Assembly (NCBI GenBank): GCA_024362935.1
Contig: JANCRA010000010.1
Coordinates: forward strand, 3,836,501 to 3,900,500
Source: Setophaga petechia
Lineage: Eukaryota > Chordata > Aves > Passeriformes > Parulidae
Length of the DNA: 64,000 bases
Direction of reading: 5' to 3'
A program made the position numbers and the translations under genes. The notes beneath the pieces were generated by a model. The model saw nothing but the letters and a program-made list of their open reading frames with translations. It had not been told where the DNA came from and searched no databases. Numbering within the stretch: the first letter of the stretch is position 1; the number at the start of each line of letters is the position of its first letter. Shown one piece after another: positions 24,073-35,451 of the stretch.

Positions 24073-24423
24073 TCAGCAATTAGGCTCTCTACACTTCCCC
24101 CGTTTTTCTGTCTGCACAAGCAAATTAGTCTTCCATGTTCTTTCAATCATATTCTGCATCATGTTTTGAATACAACGGCAAGCACAAGGCAAAATTAGTA
24201 GCAGCAATAAAATCACTCCTAATAACCCTATCACATGTAACCATGGCCCAAGTCCCAGACTTCTTAACCATTCATCGATTCCTAGCTCTTTTTCCTCCTT
24301 CAACTTACAGAGTCTATCTCGAAGCTCCTTAATCTTGCTGTGAATTGAAACAGAGTGATCAGAAAGGTTCATACAACACATTCTTTCAAACTCCTTACAG
24401 CCGTGGCCTTGCGCTAAAAGCAA
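24073..24423 (-). pseudogene. ERV C env, end of the membrane subunit
   Basis: This holds the C-terminal part of a retroviral membrane subunit. The motif CKEFERMCC is a perfect CX6CC, followed by a heptad helix (IHSKIKELRDRL), a tryptophan-rich pre-membrane stretch, a hydrophobic span starting VIGLLGVILLLLL and a short tail. The frame overlaps the polypurine tract and the LTR edge. The rest of env is missing, so the piece is a relic. The style is that of avian alpharetrovirus-like envelopes. Confidence 0.7.
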
Positions 24424-25077
24424 AAAATCTATAGCAGCTTTATTCTAAAGCATTGCATAATAAGCATTTTACACATCTATAGTAAGCATATCTAAAATCT
24501 GTGATTTCTTATTCTATCTGTTTTGTGAAGTTTCTTATCTGCCACACTTCCAGGTAAAATAGTTGCTACTACTACTTAATGCAGCTTAGTCTAAAAACCT
24601 AAATTCTTCTATGTTTAACTATTACTTGTGTTTTTACACCCTTACATTAGGAAAGATACATTAAAATGGAACAGTGATAGTTTTCTCAAATAATACAGCC
24701 CCCCTTGCGGGTTGCTTGCAAGGCTGGCATTTGCAGTCTCAAAGAGATCTGACTCCTCTTGGGGAAAGTCCAGGGATGTGTTCAAGGACAGTATGAACTC
24801 ACACTGCTGGCATCCGTCCTGTTTGCTTTGATGTTGGCAACGGGCCGAAAAAGACAAGTTTTTTACATAAACTACTACTGTTCCCAAAAACCACTAAATT
24901 CCCCTGGAAACCAAACAGGTAAATTTATAAAACAAGTTCGAAAAAGATTAATAACTCTTCTTAAACTAAAGCAAAGCAATGATTGATTAACTCTTGTAAT
25001 CTGATCAAGCACTGATCCAGCTCTTTATCGGGATCGCTGCTAATTGGTCCTACCACGGAATGCTGTGTTATGGATAC

Positions 25078-25695
25078 TGTGAAAAATGCATGTATTTTAT
25101 AATTGGCTTTTTGCAAATATCAAAATGAACACCACATGTGTTGTGTTAGGAAGTAATGCTGTATTAATTCTCTTAAGTACTGTGTTAAATATAGTTCTAA
25201 GTTATAGAAATCATTAAAATAGAAACTATGCTATGTAAAATGCTTTGTTAAACAGAAAGGCCTTGTAGTGAGATAGCAGCTACAGGACACATAAATCTTT
25301 CTGAGAAAGGAAATTTACTGCCTTCTTATCAGAAGAAACTAACTTTTTTCCCGCTTTGAAGGCACTGTTAGGATTAGAAGGAAGAAGTTAACACTAACCA
25401 GACAGAATCTTCTGTTTGAATGGAATCCATGCAGCATGTATGAAGTGTATAAGTATGCAACAGGCCATTGTTTTGAAGGGTTAATTCTTTGTTAACATGT
25501 ATCCTTCTTCGGGCTCGTGATGCCCAGGAAAAAGTACCTGGATGTCTGCAACTCTTTGCTTTTATTGTCTCATATTGTCTTGCTTTAAATTGTCCAAATT
25601 ACTATAACTCCAATTGTATTACTATTTTTATAACCATTTTATTACTATTAAACTTTTAATAATTTCAAAAGCAAGTGATTTAGTATTTTTTCACA
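25078..25695 (+). mobile_element. LTR of the TGAAAAATGC family inside ERV C
   Basis: Ends are TGTGAAAAATGCATG and TTTTTTCACA, inverted repeats of about 9 bp. It is homologous along its length to 5644-6106 but longer. Flanking bases (GGATAC and ATTATA) do not match, so no target duplication is seen. It may be a remnant of a recombined element and not a clean solo LTR. Confidence 0.6.
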
Positions 25696-26170
25696 ATTAT
25701 ACTAATTATCTGTACTTTGCAGAGACAATATGAGACTTACTCTGAGCTGTAACCCTTTCAAAGATATGCTTTAGTTCTTAACAATAACAAATTAGGACCT
25801 TTTGCTCAGGTGTTTTAAAAAGCTCTAAAGCTAGATTGACTCTTAATCTTGTTTGTTCTTGTAGCTCTCTCTGCTAGTCGTTAAAATCATGGTTAAACAC
25901 GCACTTGTTACACTACAATTCACATACTACAGACTGTTCTACCGAAAAAGTTTTACCACACACCTGCAATACAAAGTTACTCAAGCAGCACAATACAGGA
26001 TATTACAGTCAAGACATTTTTGACCCACTGGACCCCGAATGTAAAATTCTAACAGCGACCCAAACAGTTGTAACCAGTCCCCCAAAGGTTCGGCAGCAGG
26101 CCACAGTCCCGTTGACAGCCTTTGAGTGTCCTTTCAGCTGTAACAGCAGCAGTCGCAGCTTTCTTGTCAG

Positions 26171-26659
26171 TCACTGCATCAAGAACAGGCCCAGTTCACC
26201 TGGCAGGTACCCACACAGCCCCTGTATCCAAATTAGGATCTTTTGCAACCAAGTCGGCTCTCCAAGGAGGTATTTGGGACCGTGCCAAATTGTCAGGTGC
26301 ATAGACAACTCTGTGTCCCACCGATAAACTTGTCCTTGAGTAACACAGTGCATAATTTGCTGAAAAATGTGCTGCTGCTCTGAAGTAATACAGATCGGAC
26401 TTGTCGGGTCTGTGTCTTTAAGAAGTGGACATAAACCATCCAGCAGCCTGTTCGATATTCCAAACAATAGCTCCTTGTTAATTTGAAGTGATGGAAAGGA
26501 AGTGTATACCATAACCATAATTTTCCCGGTAAAATCCACAATAATAACTCCAGGTAAAACAAATAATCCAAGTATAGAAGAATCCACATTAATAACTCCA
26601 GGTAAAACAAATAATCCAGGTATAGAGGCAGATGATCTCCTTAAAAGCAGTGCATCCAT
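26171..26659 (-). pseudogene. ERV C protease-region fragment, dUTPase-like
   Basis: Residues such as LRRSSASIPGLFVLPGV and VDFTGKIMVMVYT resemble the dUTPase module that betaretrovirus-type genomes carry between gag and protease. Position after gag agrees. An in-frame 48-bp tandem duplication (26533-26628) repeats 16 residues in the middle of this motif. The downstream part I cannot assign. No aspartic protease active site is seen. Confidence 0.45.
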
Positions 26660-26739
26660 CGCTTGACCTTGTATAACAATAGGTCCTTTAACCTCGTCAG
26701 GATGTTTTTCGTGGGTGCGGAGTCATCAGCGTGATTTCA

Positions 26740-27938
26740 TCAGCATCGAGTTCCAGATCCTAAACATTCTGCAGGGGTGCTGGCCATTGCCGTAGGAGCT
26801 CGGAGAGGTGCAAGAGCCGCTAATACCTGCGCTTGGGAAACCCTTGCCTGCTCCTGTAACCTTAACCCCAGCTGTTTGATAGCAGCTACCAAAAATGCTT
26901 TTGATCCTACCGGCATCTGAGCTATTCTCCCTAATGCCTCTTTTATGGCCCAATTCGCACCTAACATGTTAAGCACATTCCTCGCAGCCTGCCTGCTGTC
27001 CTGAAGAGCACACTGTTTCAACATAGCCTCTGCCGTATAATCACATACCCCTACTTTCTCTATCGCGGCAGCAACTTGATCTATAAACAAACCAAAAGAT
27101 TCTTCCTGGCCCTGCTTAATTCCACATGCTTTTACTTTGTCTATAGCCAGTCTAACCAATCTCATCGCCTCTTGGTACTTATCTGGTCCTGTCAGAGCCT
27201 GAGTTTCGGTGCAAAGAAACACTCTCAGCTCCATAAACTCATCAGCTGTCAATCCAACCTGACTAACTCCCGACTGCAACTTCGATAGCAACTTCCAGTC
27301 CAGAGCAGTTGTTATTGCTCGCAGACCTCCCCCCGCCTGAGTTGGAAAAGTCACCGGGCATGTTATTTGTGTAGCCGCATTAATTGCAACATCCCCTTTC
27401 TCCAAGCCTTCTTTCGCCAGTGCAGCCCAAGCCTCCCCCCGTCCCGTGGCAGTGGCCCCCGCTAGGTCGCTTTCCGCCCCAGGGATCGGCTCACTGCTCA
27501 GAGGGAGGGCAGCCGGGGCCGGTTTCGGCCATGAATCATTCTCTCTGGGGGGTGCAGACGGCTCACTCACTGCCTCGGTACCAGAATTAAGAGGCGGTGG
27601 TGCCGGAGGAGGCAAGACACCCTATTAAACACAGGAGGTAATATAGTGTCCTGGGATAAATCTCCCTCATAGGTTCTGTTTTTCGTATAAGCAGCAAATG
27701 CCTGCACCGCTGCTTTCTGTTCTGCCTGATACTGCAGAAACTCATTACGAATCACTCTACAAAGTTTTCCTATCTTTTCAGCTGTCCTATCATCATCTAA
27801 AGTATGAGGGTTAACAAAACAGCCCTTAGCATGTCCCCATGCTAGTAATCCTAGTAATTCCTTTTTTAAATCTACCCCTTTAATTCCCCTTTTATCTAAC
27901 CCAGCTGTAAATAAATCATATGCTGCTTGCCTGTCCAT
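26740..27938 (-). pseudogene. ERV C gag (matrix and capsid)
   Basis: The stretch 27938-27567 starts MDRQAAYDLFTAGLDKRGI and reads as a betaretrovirus-type matrix domain. The overlapping stretch 27615-26740 gives a proline-rich linker (MPPPAPPP) and then a capsid-like helical domain ending near 26770. The two overlap in different frames near 27600, so a small shift separates matrix from the rest. No zinc knuckle follows. As a young, non-autonomous element its gag has few other breaks. Confidence 0.65.
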
Positions 27939-28536
27939 TTTTATGCGTCGACGCTGTTGCGGCTCTCCGGCTTCGGCAGCACGTACGGCCCAAAACCACC
28001 GATGTGATCTTTGGGGGTGCTATCCCTTCGTTCAGCACCGCTCCGGCCGCTTCGGAGCCCGACCCAACTTCTCCAACCGATGGCAGTCGATACCCTCTAT
28101 TCCCCCGTTTTCTTTGAGAGGGCCGACGTCGAGGTCACAATTTTGTTGGAGAAGGGAGACGTGACACCAGATGGTTCATCAACGTAGCTCGATTTATTGA
28201 TCTCCATTGACAGGTTAAATACACTTCTTAATTAGTCTCATACATATTGTAAAAGCTGAGCTCATTATTGGTCAGAAGGCATTTGCGTCAATATCTGCAA
28301 CGTAGTTATATTTCTGCAACATAGTTATACTTCTATATTCCTGTTGCTCGCTAGCTACGATTCCTACAGCACGTCTGCTAGGTTCAGGCCAAGTTGTTTT
28401 GCTGACAAGGGCACTGTGATCACAGAGCTACCCTTGGTTCTCACAGCTACCCTTGCCCTACTTATTGCTCATATTGATCATCTTATAGCCACTGTGGCCT
28501 TTCTCATCAAGCCACTCAGCAATTAGGCTCTCTACA

Positions 28537-28985
28537 AGTTACCACTATCTCTACGTCATCTTGCTCTACCATGATGGCCTGGTATTTCAGGAACTTCTGT
28601 GGTGAAAGCCAGTGGCCACCCTTTATTTCCAGTCCTGCGGACACTGTGTGGGACACTAGCACAGTCATTTTTGTCCCAGGGTAAACCTGCGTGCCTCTTG
28701 AATATTCAGCATGACTGTTGCTACAGCTCTGAGGCAACCTGGCCATCCTTTGGCTGTTGCATCTAGTTGCTTGGAGAAGTAAGCAACTGCCCTTCGGTAT
28801 GGACCCAAGTCCTGAGCCAGTATTCCCAGGGCAATTCCCTGTCTTTCACGGGAAAAGAGAAAGAATGGCTGGAAGTCCCAAAGCTGGAGCTGAGAGGAGG
28901 ACACTCTTTAGCTGGTGAAAGGCCCTTGTGCCTTCCTTTGTCCACTGGAGATCTCTGTTTCCATTGGCAATAAGAGCATATATTG
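28537..28985 (-). pseudogene. ERV A pol, connection segment between the two insertions
   Basis: Read on the minus strand in changing frames, this gives the thumb/connection part of a gammaretrovirus-like reverse transcriptase: SVLLSAPALGLP, AVAYFSKQLDATAKGWPGC and WLSPQKFLKYQ. It ends at the ERV C target duplication. Upstream it starts near 28985, directly after the end of the ERV B env sequence. Confidence 0.65.
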
Positions 28986-29560
28986 GAATCTTTGAAGAAT
29001 ACCCACAGACCACGCACTTTCCCAAGGCTCTATCTGATCTTTCCCGTCCTTGGCCTCACACTTCCACACCAGAGTGGTTTCTGTAACATTTTCTATCATC
29101 TTTTTATAGTGCGGTAAATGGCATTGCCATTGTGTGATGCCTTCTGATTCTCGCATGGGGTTCCTAGCATGCCATCACTTAGAATAGTCTTTCTGGCTCA
29201 AGGGCCTCATCCATGCTCCTATTTTCTCCCAAGTTTCCTTGATTACTTGCCTCGATTCGTGTACCTGTTTACATGTAATTGTTTTGTTCTTTTGTATTTC
29301 AGGTAGTTTTGATGTTATGATTCCCCAATTTACTGGGTCTCCTGCTGCCTTTGGTATTGGCAGACAGGCAGTTATTCTACTGGTGTTTTGCATTTTGGCA
29401 AAATCTTTGACCAATCTAATCATTACATTCTCAGCCCAAACTGCATTAGGAACCTTTATCACCTGTGTTTCTGTTTGTACCTCTCTCTTCATTCTAGAAG
29501 AGAATTCTAGAATGAAGAGTAGTTCGTTGATCATTTTGCATTTCACATGCCAAAGGCATT
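28985..29560 (-). pseudogene. ERV B env, 5' part of the surface subunit
   Basis: The stretch 29546-29175 contains VKDFAKMQNTSRITACLPIP, a hallmark of gammaretrovirus-like surface subunits in bird ERVs, and follows the end of pol. A further stretch to 29156-28985 carries glycosylation-type sites (NVTETT). It then ends abruptly at the ERV A junction. It is truncated and frame-broken. Confidence 0.6.
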
Positions 29561-29636
29561 AATGACCATAATATTAGCACAAGCATTCTTAAAGCAATTA
29601 AACACATCTTATCTGTAGCCTTGTTAGTTCCACAGT

Positions 29637-32452
29637 TTACACAGTCCATGATCCAGGATGGACTTTCTTCATCCGGGTATAGTGAATCCAGGGGTCCACG
29701 CCAGCTACTTTGACTGCTGTAAAGATGGTCAGTAGCACCTGATGGGGTCCACTCCACTTTTCTTTCAGTGGTTCTTCGTTCCAGTTTTTAATGTACACCT
29801 CGTCTCCTGGATGTATGTTATGAACCGGATTCTCGAGAGTCAGTGGTCTGTTCCACACGAGGATGCTCCGGAGCTGAGCTAAAGTTTTCCCAAGAGACAG
29901 AACATAATTATACACTTCCTGCTTTCCCGTGACATGTACATTAGGGTTAGGCTCAGGAGATTCATATGGCTTCCCACACAATATCTCATAAGGACTGACT
30001 GACATCCCACTCCTAGGCTTTATCCGGATCCTCAACAATGCTATTGGCAAAGCCTGGGGCCACTGCAATTTGGCTTCTTGGCATATCTTACTGATTTGCC
30101 TTTTTAGTGTCTGATTCATCCTCTCTACCTGTCCATTTGACTGGGGTCTCCACGGTGTGTGGAGGTCCCAAGTTATCCCCAGCAATCTACTTACCTCTCA
30201 TACTACTGTAGCTATGAAATGGGGCTCCCTATCTGATGATACCCCTAGGGGTACCCCGAATCTGGGAATAACCTCCTGTAGTAACCACTTAACTGTTTCT
30301 TTTGCTTGGTTCATGCGACAGGGAAGGGCTTCTGGCCACCCAGAGAAGGTGTCAACCCCCACTAACAGGTGTTTAAATCCTCGAGTCCTTGGCAGTTCTA
30401 CAAAATCTACCTGCCAATAGTCTCCTGGCTCTATTCCTATCCGAATTCTTCCTAGTTGTGCCTGTCGCCTAGCCACTGGGTTGTTTTTCAAGCAGATATC
30501 ACATTTTGACATTATTGATTTTGCCATTGTTAACATCCGTACTGAAATTAAACTCTGCTTTAGCAATTTTACCAATGCTTCTGCTCCCCAGTGACATTTG
30601 TTATGTTTAATCTGTAGAACTTCTCTCATTATCAAGGGGGGTACCACTATTTGTCCTTGTGCAGTCACATACCATCCCTCTGAATTCTTTTGTGCATTTA
30701 GCAAACGTGCCAGTCTCTCATCTTCTACTGAATATTTTGGGTTTGGAGGCAAATTGAATTGGGACACATTAAGCTTTAAAGGTATCAATGCCATTGTTGT
30801 TTGCACCTTTCAAGCAACCTGTCGGGCTGCCCAGTCTGCCTTTTGATTTCCCTCACAGATTGTGGAGTTTCCTGATTGGTGTGCTTTGCAGTGTATGATT
30901 GTCACTTGTTCAGGTTTTTGTACTGCCTTTATCAATTGCAGGACTGCATCCTGATGTTTAATGTGCGTACCCTGAGAAGACAGTAGTCCCCTTTCTTTCC
31001 ACAGTGCTCCATGTACATGCACCACTCCAAAAGCATATTTTGAGTCAGTCCAGATATTTACCTTTTTCCCTTCACTTAATTCTAGTGCCCTGGTTAAAGC
31101 AAGCAGTTCTGCCTTCTGGGCAGATGTATTTGGTGGTAATGCTTTTGCCCCCACTACTGTATTGACTGTTGTTACCGCATATCCAGCGTATCTGGTTCCG
31201 TTTTCCAGGAAGCTGCTCCCATCTGTAATCAGCTCCCACTCCGGTTGCTCTAGTGGGACATCTTTCAGGTCTTCTCTTGCTGAATAGGTGTACTCTATTA
31301 CCTCTACACTGTCGCGCTCTAATGGGCCTTCTTCAGCTGTGGTACCTAGGAACAAGGCTGGATTCAAAAGGTTAGCTGTTTTTAATGTGACATCATCCTG
31401 CTCAGTCAGGACTACCTGGAATTTCATCATCCTGCTGGGAGATAGCCAATGGCTTCCCTTCTGCTCTAAGACAGTGGTTACCATGTGTGGTACATAGACA
31501 TCTATGTGCCTTCCCATAGTGAGCTTCCTGGCTTCTTGTATCAGTATCACAGTAGCTGCGACTGCCCGTAGACATGAAGGCCACCCGGCACTCATGTTGT
31601 CAAGTTGTTTGGAAAAGTAGCCCACCGGCCTTTTCCAGCTTCCCAGACATTGGGTCAGGACTCCTAGTGCTAGGCGCAGCCTTTCATGTGCAAACAGCTG
31701 AAAATCTTTTGACAGATCAGGTAACCCTAATGCTGGAGCAGTTGTCAGTGCCTCCTTTAATTTTAGGAAGGCTTCTTTCTGTGGCTTGCCCCAGGTGAAT
31801 GGCTGCGTCTTCTGAGCTTCGTACAGGGGTTTCGCAATCAGTCCGTAGTCCATGATCCACAGGCAGCACCATCCTGCCATCCCGAGGAAGACTCGCAGCT
31901 CATGTAAATTCTGGGGCTCTGGAATAGCACAAATAGCTTGGATATGATTAGTACCTAGTTTTCGTTGCCCTTGTGAAATTTCACATCCCAGGTCAATCAG
32001 TCTGTTGAGCAATTTGTGCCTTTCCTCTGGATACTTTGTAACCTCCCATTCCCAGTGAATTTAAAATCTCAATGGTTACTTTTATACAGGCTGCCTTTTC
32101 TCCTGTAGTTGTTAGTATATCATCAACATATTGCAACAATAAGTATTGGTCTCTTGCTACTTGCCCATTTTCCATCCAAATCTCCAGTTCCTTTGCCAGT
32201 CAGTTTCCAAATAGGGTCAGCGAATTCTTGTCGTGTCCGGGTGAGCTGGGTCTTTCTTCCGTTCCCTGGGTTTTCCCACTCAAAGGCAAACAGTTTCCTA
32301 CTTTCTTTGTCAAGGGGGATGCAGAAAAATGCATCTTTTAAATCAATTACAGTAAACCACTTACATATTTCCTTTACGGATGTTAGCAATGTGTGAGAAT
32401 TTGTTACCACTGGATAAATGTCCTTTTTATTTATTGCTCTCAAATCCTGCAC
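29637..32452 (-). pseudogene. ERV B pol
   Basis: Parts in order: reverse transcriptase fingers/palm 32452-32123 (FTVIDLKDAFFCIPL); the YVDD catalytic box in 32175-31993; thumb, connection and RNase H in 32012-30810 (WELITDGSSFLENG, HCKAHQSG); integrase 30806-30198 with an HHCC-type zinc region (CDICLKNN) and WQVDFVELP; integrase end 30185-29637 (QSNGQVERMNQTL). The second integrase aspartate region reads SSDREPHF, altered from the usual SDNG type. Frame breaks near 32170, 31995, 30808 and 30190 divide it. Confidence 0.75.
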
Positions 32453-32639
32453 TAACCTATATTCCCCTGTTTGGTTTATTTACTGGAAATATTGGTGGAT
32501 TAAATTCTATTGTATATTTGTGACAAGTTCTTGAACCTGTTCTACAGGTTCAGCTAGTTATATTTGCCTAACACCTTGGCTTTGGCAGCGTTTCCCTGCT
32601 GGAACTGATTGTCCTGGTGAAACAATTCTGGACAATCTC

Positions 32640-34126
32640 GCTTCCAATGGCTCCCCCCCCTTGCAATATGCACATTGATTCAGGCTTTACCTTTGCGTGA
32701 CTGGTCTCCTACCTTGAATATTCCTTTTACGACCCTTGAAATTTTGGGTTCCCTTTTCCTTGTACCACTGCCAAAAGGTTCTCCTGCTGCCTTTTATTAG
32801 CTTCTCTTTTGCGATTGTTATATACCTTCCAAGCAACTTCAAGTAGCTTGTCTAAATTCCTTAATTCCTCTCCTTCTAATTTTGATATTTTTTCCAAATG
32901 TCGTCTTTTGACTGACCCAAGAATATGAGAGCGAGCCGAACCTTTGCTTGTTCTGTGTCCATTTAGAGATCTGTATATTTTCTTGCTACCTCCTTAAGCC
33001 TTTCCAAAAACGCAATGGGAGATTCTTTCTTTTCCTGCCGAACCTCATACAGTTTAGACCAATTTATACTTTTGGGTGCAGCCTTCTGAACTCCTATTTG
33101 GATCCACTCTTGGTATTTCCGTAGTCTCCTCATATCTCTAAATAAATTAGGGTCCCAATTTGGATCCTCAGTTGGGAAATTCACATCTAAATTCCCTGTT
33201 ACTAGTCTATTTCTGATATCTTCTCTTGCCCTCTCTTTGGCTGCCTTAAGTACCATCTCTTTCTCAGTCGAATCCATCAGAGTATCTAATATTACTTGTA
33301 TGGCATCCCAGTCAGGATTTTGAGTTTTTATAACCACTTTTACTACTTGTGCCATTTTATCAGGATTTTCTCTATAAGTTCCAGCTGTTTGTTTCCAAAT
33401 AACTGAATCTGCCGGAGTAAAAGGCACTTTTACAAATACTGTCCCTTCTATTCCTACACCTGGCTGTAAGGGGGTAATTACAGTCTGGTTTTGTCTGCCT
33501 ATGACTTTTCTATCCATAACTGGGGCAAGGTTAGACCGACTCCTGGTTCTGTGGGCTACCGGGGTCATTGACTCTCTCTCTCTCCTTTCTACCAGTTAGA
33601 TTTTGCCCATCTTCCGAGGAAGAGGGATCAGGTGATGATGGGAGAGGAGGATAAAAGAAGGAAGGGTGTACTAGATGAGACAGGTTCAGGGCTAGGTGGG
33701 TTAGGAGCAGGCAGTGGGATAGGGACAGATGAAACAGGTGGGATAGGGTTAGGTGCTCTTGCTCCTATTGGAGCTACCTGTAAATCAATATCTGTATAAT
33801 TTTCCCTACTCAGGCTTTCTTTCAACACCAAGTGTTCTAAACAAACATTCCTCACAAACCCCACACTTATTATTTGCAGATATTTTAACCACCAATAATC
33901 CACATTCATCCTGCCATTCTGGCTTTCCCCGTAAACAGAAAAACAAATCATCATATGGAACTTCATCCCATTTTTCTTCTTGTTTACAAAAGGACATTAA
34001 CTGAGAAGTAGTGTTACATTGCTGAGTACCGTATTTTGGCCATTTTTCGCCGTTCTCCAGGGCATATTCTGGCCACCATGAATTACAATAATCAATCAAC
34101 TTAGTTTTACAATAATTCTTTCCCAA
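32640..34126 (-). pseudogene. ERV B gag
   Basis: The matrix-like stretch is 34126-33806, followed by a proline-rich stretch to 33628 (PNPIPPVSSVPIP). The capsid is 33568-32963, ending with the gammaretroviral p30 signature ESPIAFLERLKEVARKYTD. A nucleocapsid remnant near 32690-32640 keeps QCAYCK, the first half of a zinc knuckle. Frame shifts separate the blocks. The order and motifs place ERV B with gamma-like elements. Confidence 0.65.
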
Positions 34127-34519
34127 AATTACCCTGTTTCCAATGTGCTAATAAGCACCCCAAAGGAGAAGTTTCCAGGATAGTGGTGTTACTGCCCAAA
34201 ATCCCTTTAAGTTTCTCCATTCCAAATATACCACAGATTGCCGAACCTGCAACGCTTCAGGATTGTCTTATGGAACGGCGCCTAGGCGATACCACCAGGA
34301 ATTCCTTTAGCCCAACCAAGCGTAGCTTTCGCTGTGTCTTATTGGCAGGCACCCGAACCAGGTTAAAAAGCAGCTTACCTTTCTCCCGGGGACGCTGTGA
34401 GCGGTGGGAGCGGTCGCGGCCGATGGGCTCCCCGAGAATCCCTCGGTGCCGGCTGGAGCGTGATCGAGTCGCGAACTCGCTCAGCAGCACTCACAGGGTC
34501 GCATCTGGGGTCGCCAAAA

Positions 34520-34919
34520 TGTTAGTGTTCAAAAACACATAATCATGTAGTGATTATATGCGGTGCTTTTTACTAAGAGCTCTGGGAATTGGGGTATTAC
34601 AATGCAAATCTCATTCTGACCATACATTCGTGGTGAACTCGTTTTATACTCTATCGTTACATAACTTTCATGTTAATTATTAAACTTATATTGTTCTATT
34701 ATATACAGAGATTCCAGCTAAACATAGGTCCCATTAAATTTCCAACATAGTTTCTCATGATTCTTCTTATGGTTATATAATAATTATACTTAATTACTAA
34801 ACAATCATCACATCTAACAATTATATCATTTATCATCACTGCAGGTGCAGTGATCTGAGAAAACACAAAGTCTAACATTTTAGAGTTCTATCTTTAACAT
34901 TTTCAGGGCTCCACTATCA
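34520..34919 (-). mobile_element. ERV B 5' LTR
   Basis: A 400-bp AT-rich block. ERV A reverse-transcriptase codons (ending NHGLLV) stop exactly at its right edge, and the primer binding site abuts its left edge. Confidence 0.7.
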
Positions 34920-35450
34920 TGACGAGCAGTCCATGATTATAAACCCACAGCTGGCACCTCCTTGCAATGCCTAAGAAGGTTCAGAATTCCTTTATTGTCT
35001 GGGGTTTTGGGGTTTGGCATATGGCTTCCTTGCGAGCCTGCCCTAAAGTCCATTGCCCAGCACTCACCTCGTACCCCAAGTAGATTACTTTCTCTTTAAC
35101 TGCCTGTGCCTTTTTCTTTGATACTCTGTGTCCTTGGAGTCCTAGGAAATTCAAAAGTCTTACTGTCCAGGCCAGACATGCTTCTCTCATCTGAGTGGCT
35201 ACTAGGAGATCATCCATGTACTGCAACAGACTTTGTTCTTCCTGTTGAGCTTCCCATGACTCCAGATCTTTTGCAAGTTGCTCCCCAAAGCGAGTAGGGG
35301 AAATTTTGAAGCCTTGAGGAAGCACAGACCATGTGAGCTGGGTTTTACGCCCGCTTTTAGGGTTTTCCCATTAGAATGCAAAAATTTTCTGGCTGTCTTT
35401 GTGGATAGGGAGGTAAAAGAAGGCAGGGCTGGTCACAGTAGGCCCTGCCT
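34920..35450 (-). pseudogene. ERV A pol, 5' reverse transcriptase fragment
   Basis: Palm domain of a gammaretrovirus-like reverse transcriptase: AFFYLPIHKDSQKIFAF, then VLPQGFKISPTRFG and the catalytic box QYMDDLLVA. It runs to TFLGIARRCQLWVYNHGLLV at the ERV B junction. One stop lies near 35370 and another near 34982. The upstream edge joins host sequence near 35450. The start of pol, gag and the 5' LTR are absent. Confidence 0.7.
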
Positions 35451-35451
35451 G

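Larger units (their letters stand above)
23701..28536 (-). mobile_element. ERV C: young, pol-less alpha/betaretrovirus-like provirus
   Basis: LTRs of 393 bp lie at 23701-24093 and 28144-28536. I compared them by eye and found no difference. On the minus strand they start TGTAGAGAGCC and end TCTCCAACA. The 6-bp target duplication AGTTAC lies at 23695-23700 and 28537-28542. Just inside the 5' LTR (28126-28140) is TTGTGACCTCGACGT, close to a tRNA-Trp primer binding site as used by avian leukosis-type viruses. A polypurine tract (complement of 24094-24108) abuts the 3' LTR. The 4.05-kb interior holds gag and fragments of protease/dUTPase and env, but no reverse transcriptase or integrase. Identical LTRs imply recent insertion. 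It must have been mobilised with enzymes supplied in trans. Confidence 0.85.
28985..34919 (-). mobile_element. ERV B: gammaretrovirus-like provirus lacking its 3' end
   Basis: The 5' LTR is 34520-34919 (400 bp), with inverted ends TGTTAGTG and CACTATCA. Next to it is a primer-binding-like TGGCGACCCCAGATGC (complement of 34501-34516), possibly tRNA-Arg type. Gag, pol and the first part of env follow in order. The element stops inside env near 28985, without membrane subunit or 3' LTR, and host-side ERV A pol resumes at once. A deletion that removed the B 3' end and a few A codons is the simplest reading. Confidence 0.7.
19319..35450 (-). mobile_element. Nested endogenous retrovirus cluster; outer element ERV A
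   Basis: ERV A runs on the minus strand. Its pol pieces are at 35450-34920 (reverse transcriptase), 28985-28537 (connection) and 23700-21955 (RNase H and integrase), followed by env at 21950-19890 and a 3' LTR at about 19760-19319. The two gaps are filled by ERV B (34919 to about 28985) and ERV C (28536-23701). Reading across each gap, the homologous protein order is continuous. The B gap appears to have lost a few codons, and the C gap returns to the same codon after the target duplication. The 5' LTR, gag and start of pol of A are missing at the right edge, where host sequence begins. All members are broken and cannot encode functional virus. Confidence 0.75.

Noticed and set aside
23901..24083. 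Identical 60-residue frames at 23901 and 28344
   Set aside because: Both lie inside the ERV C LTRs. Their identity only reflects LTR identity.
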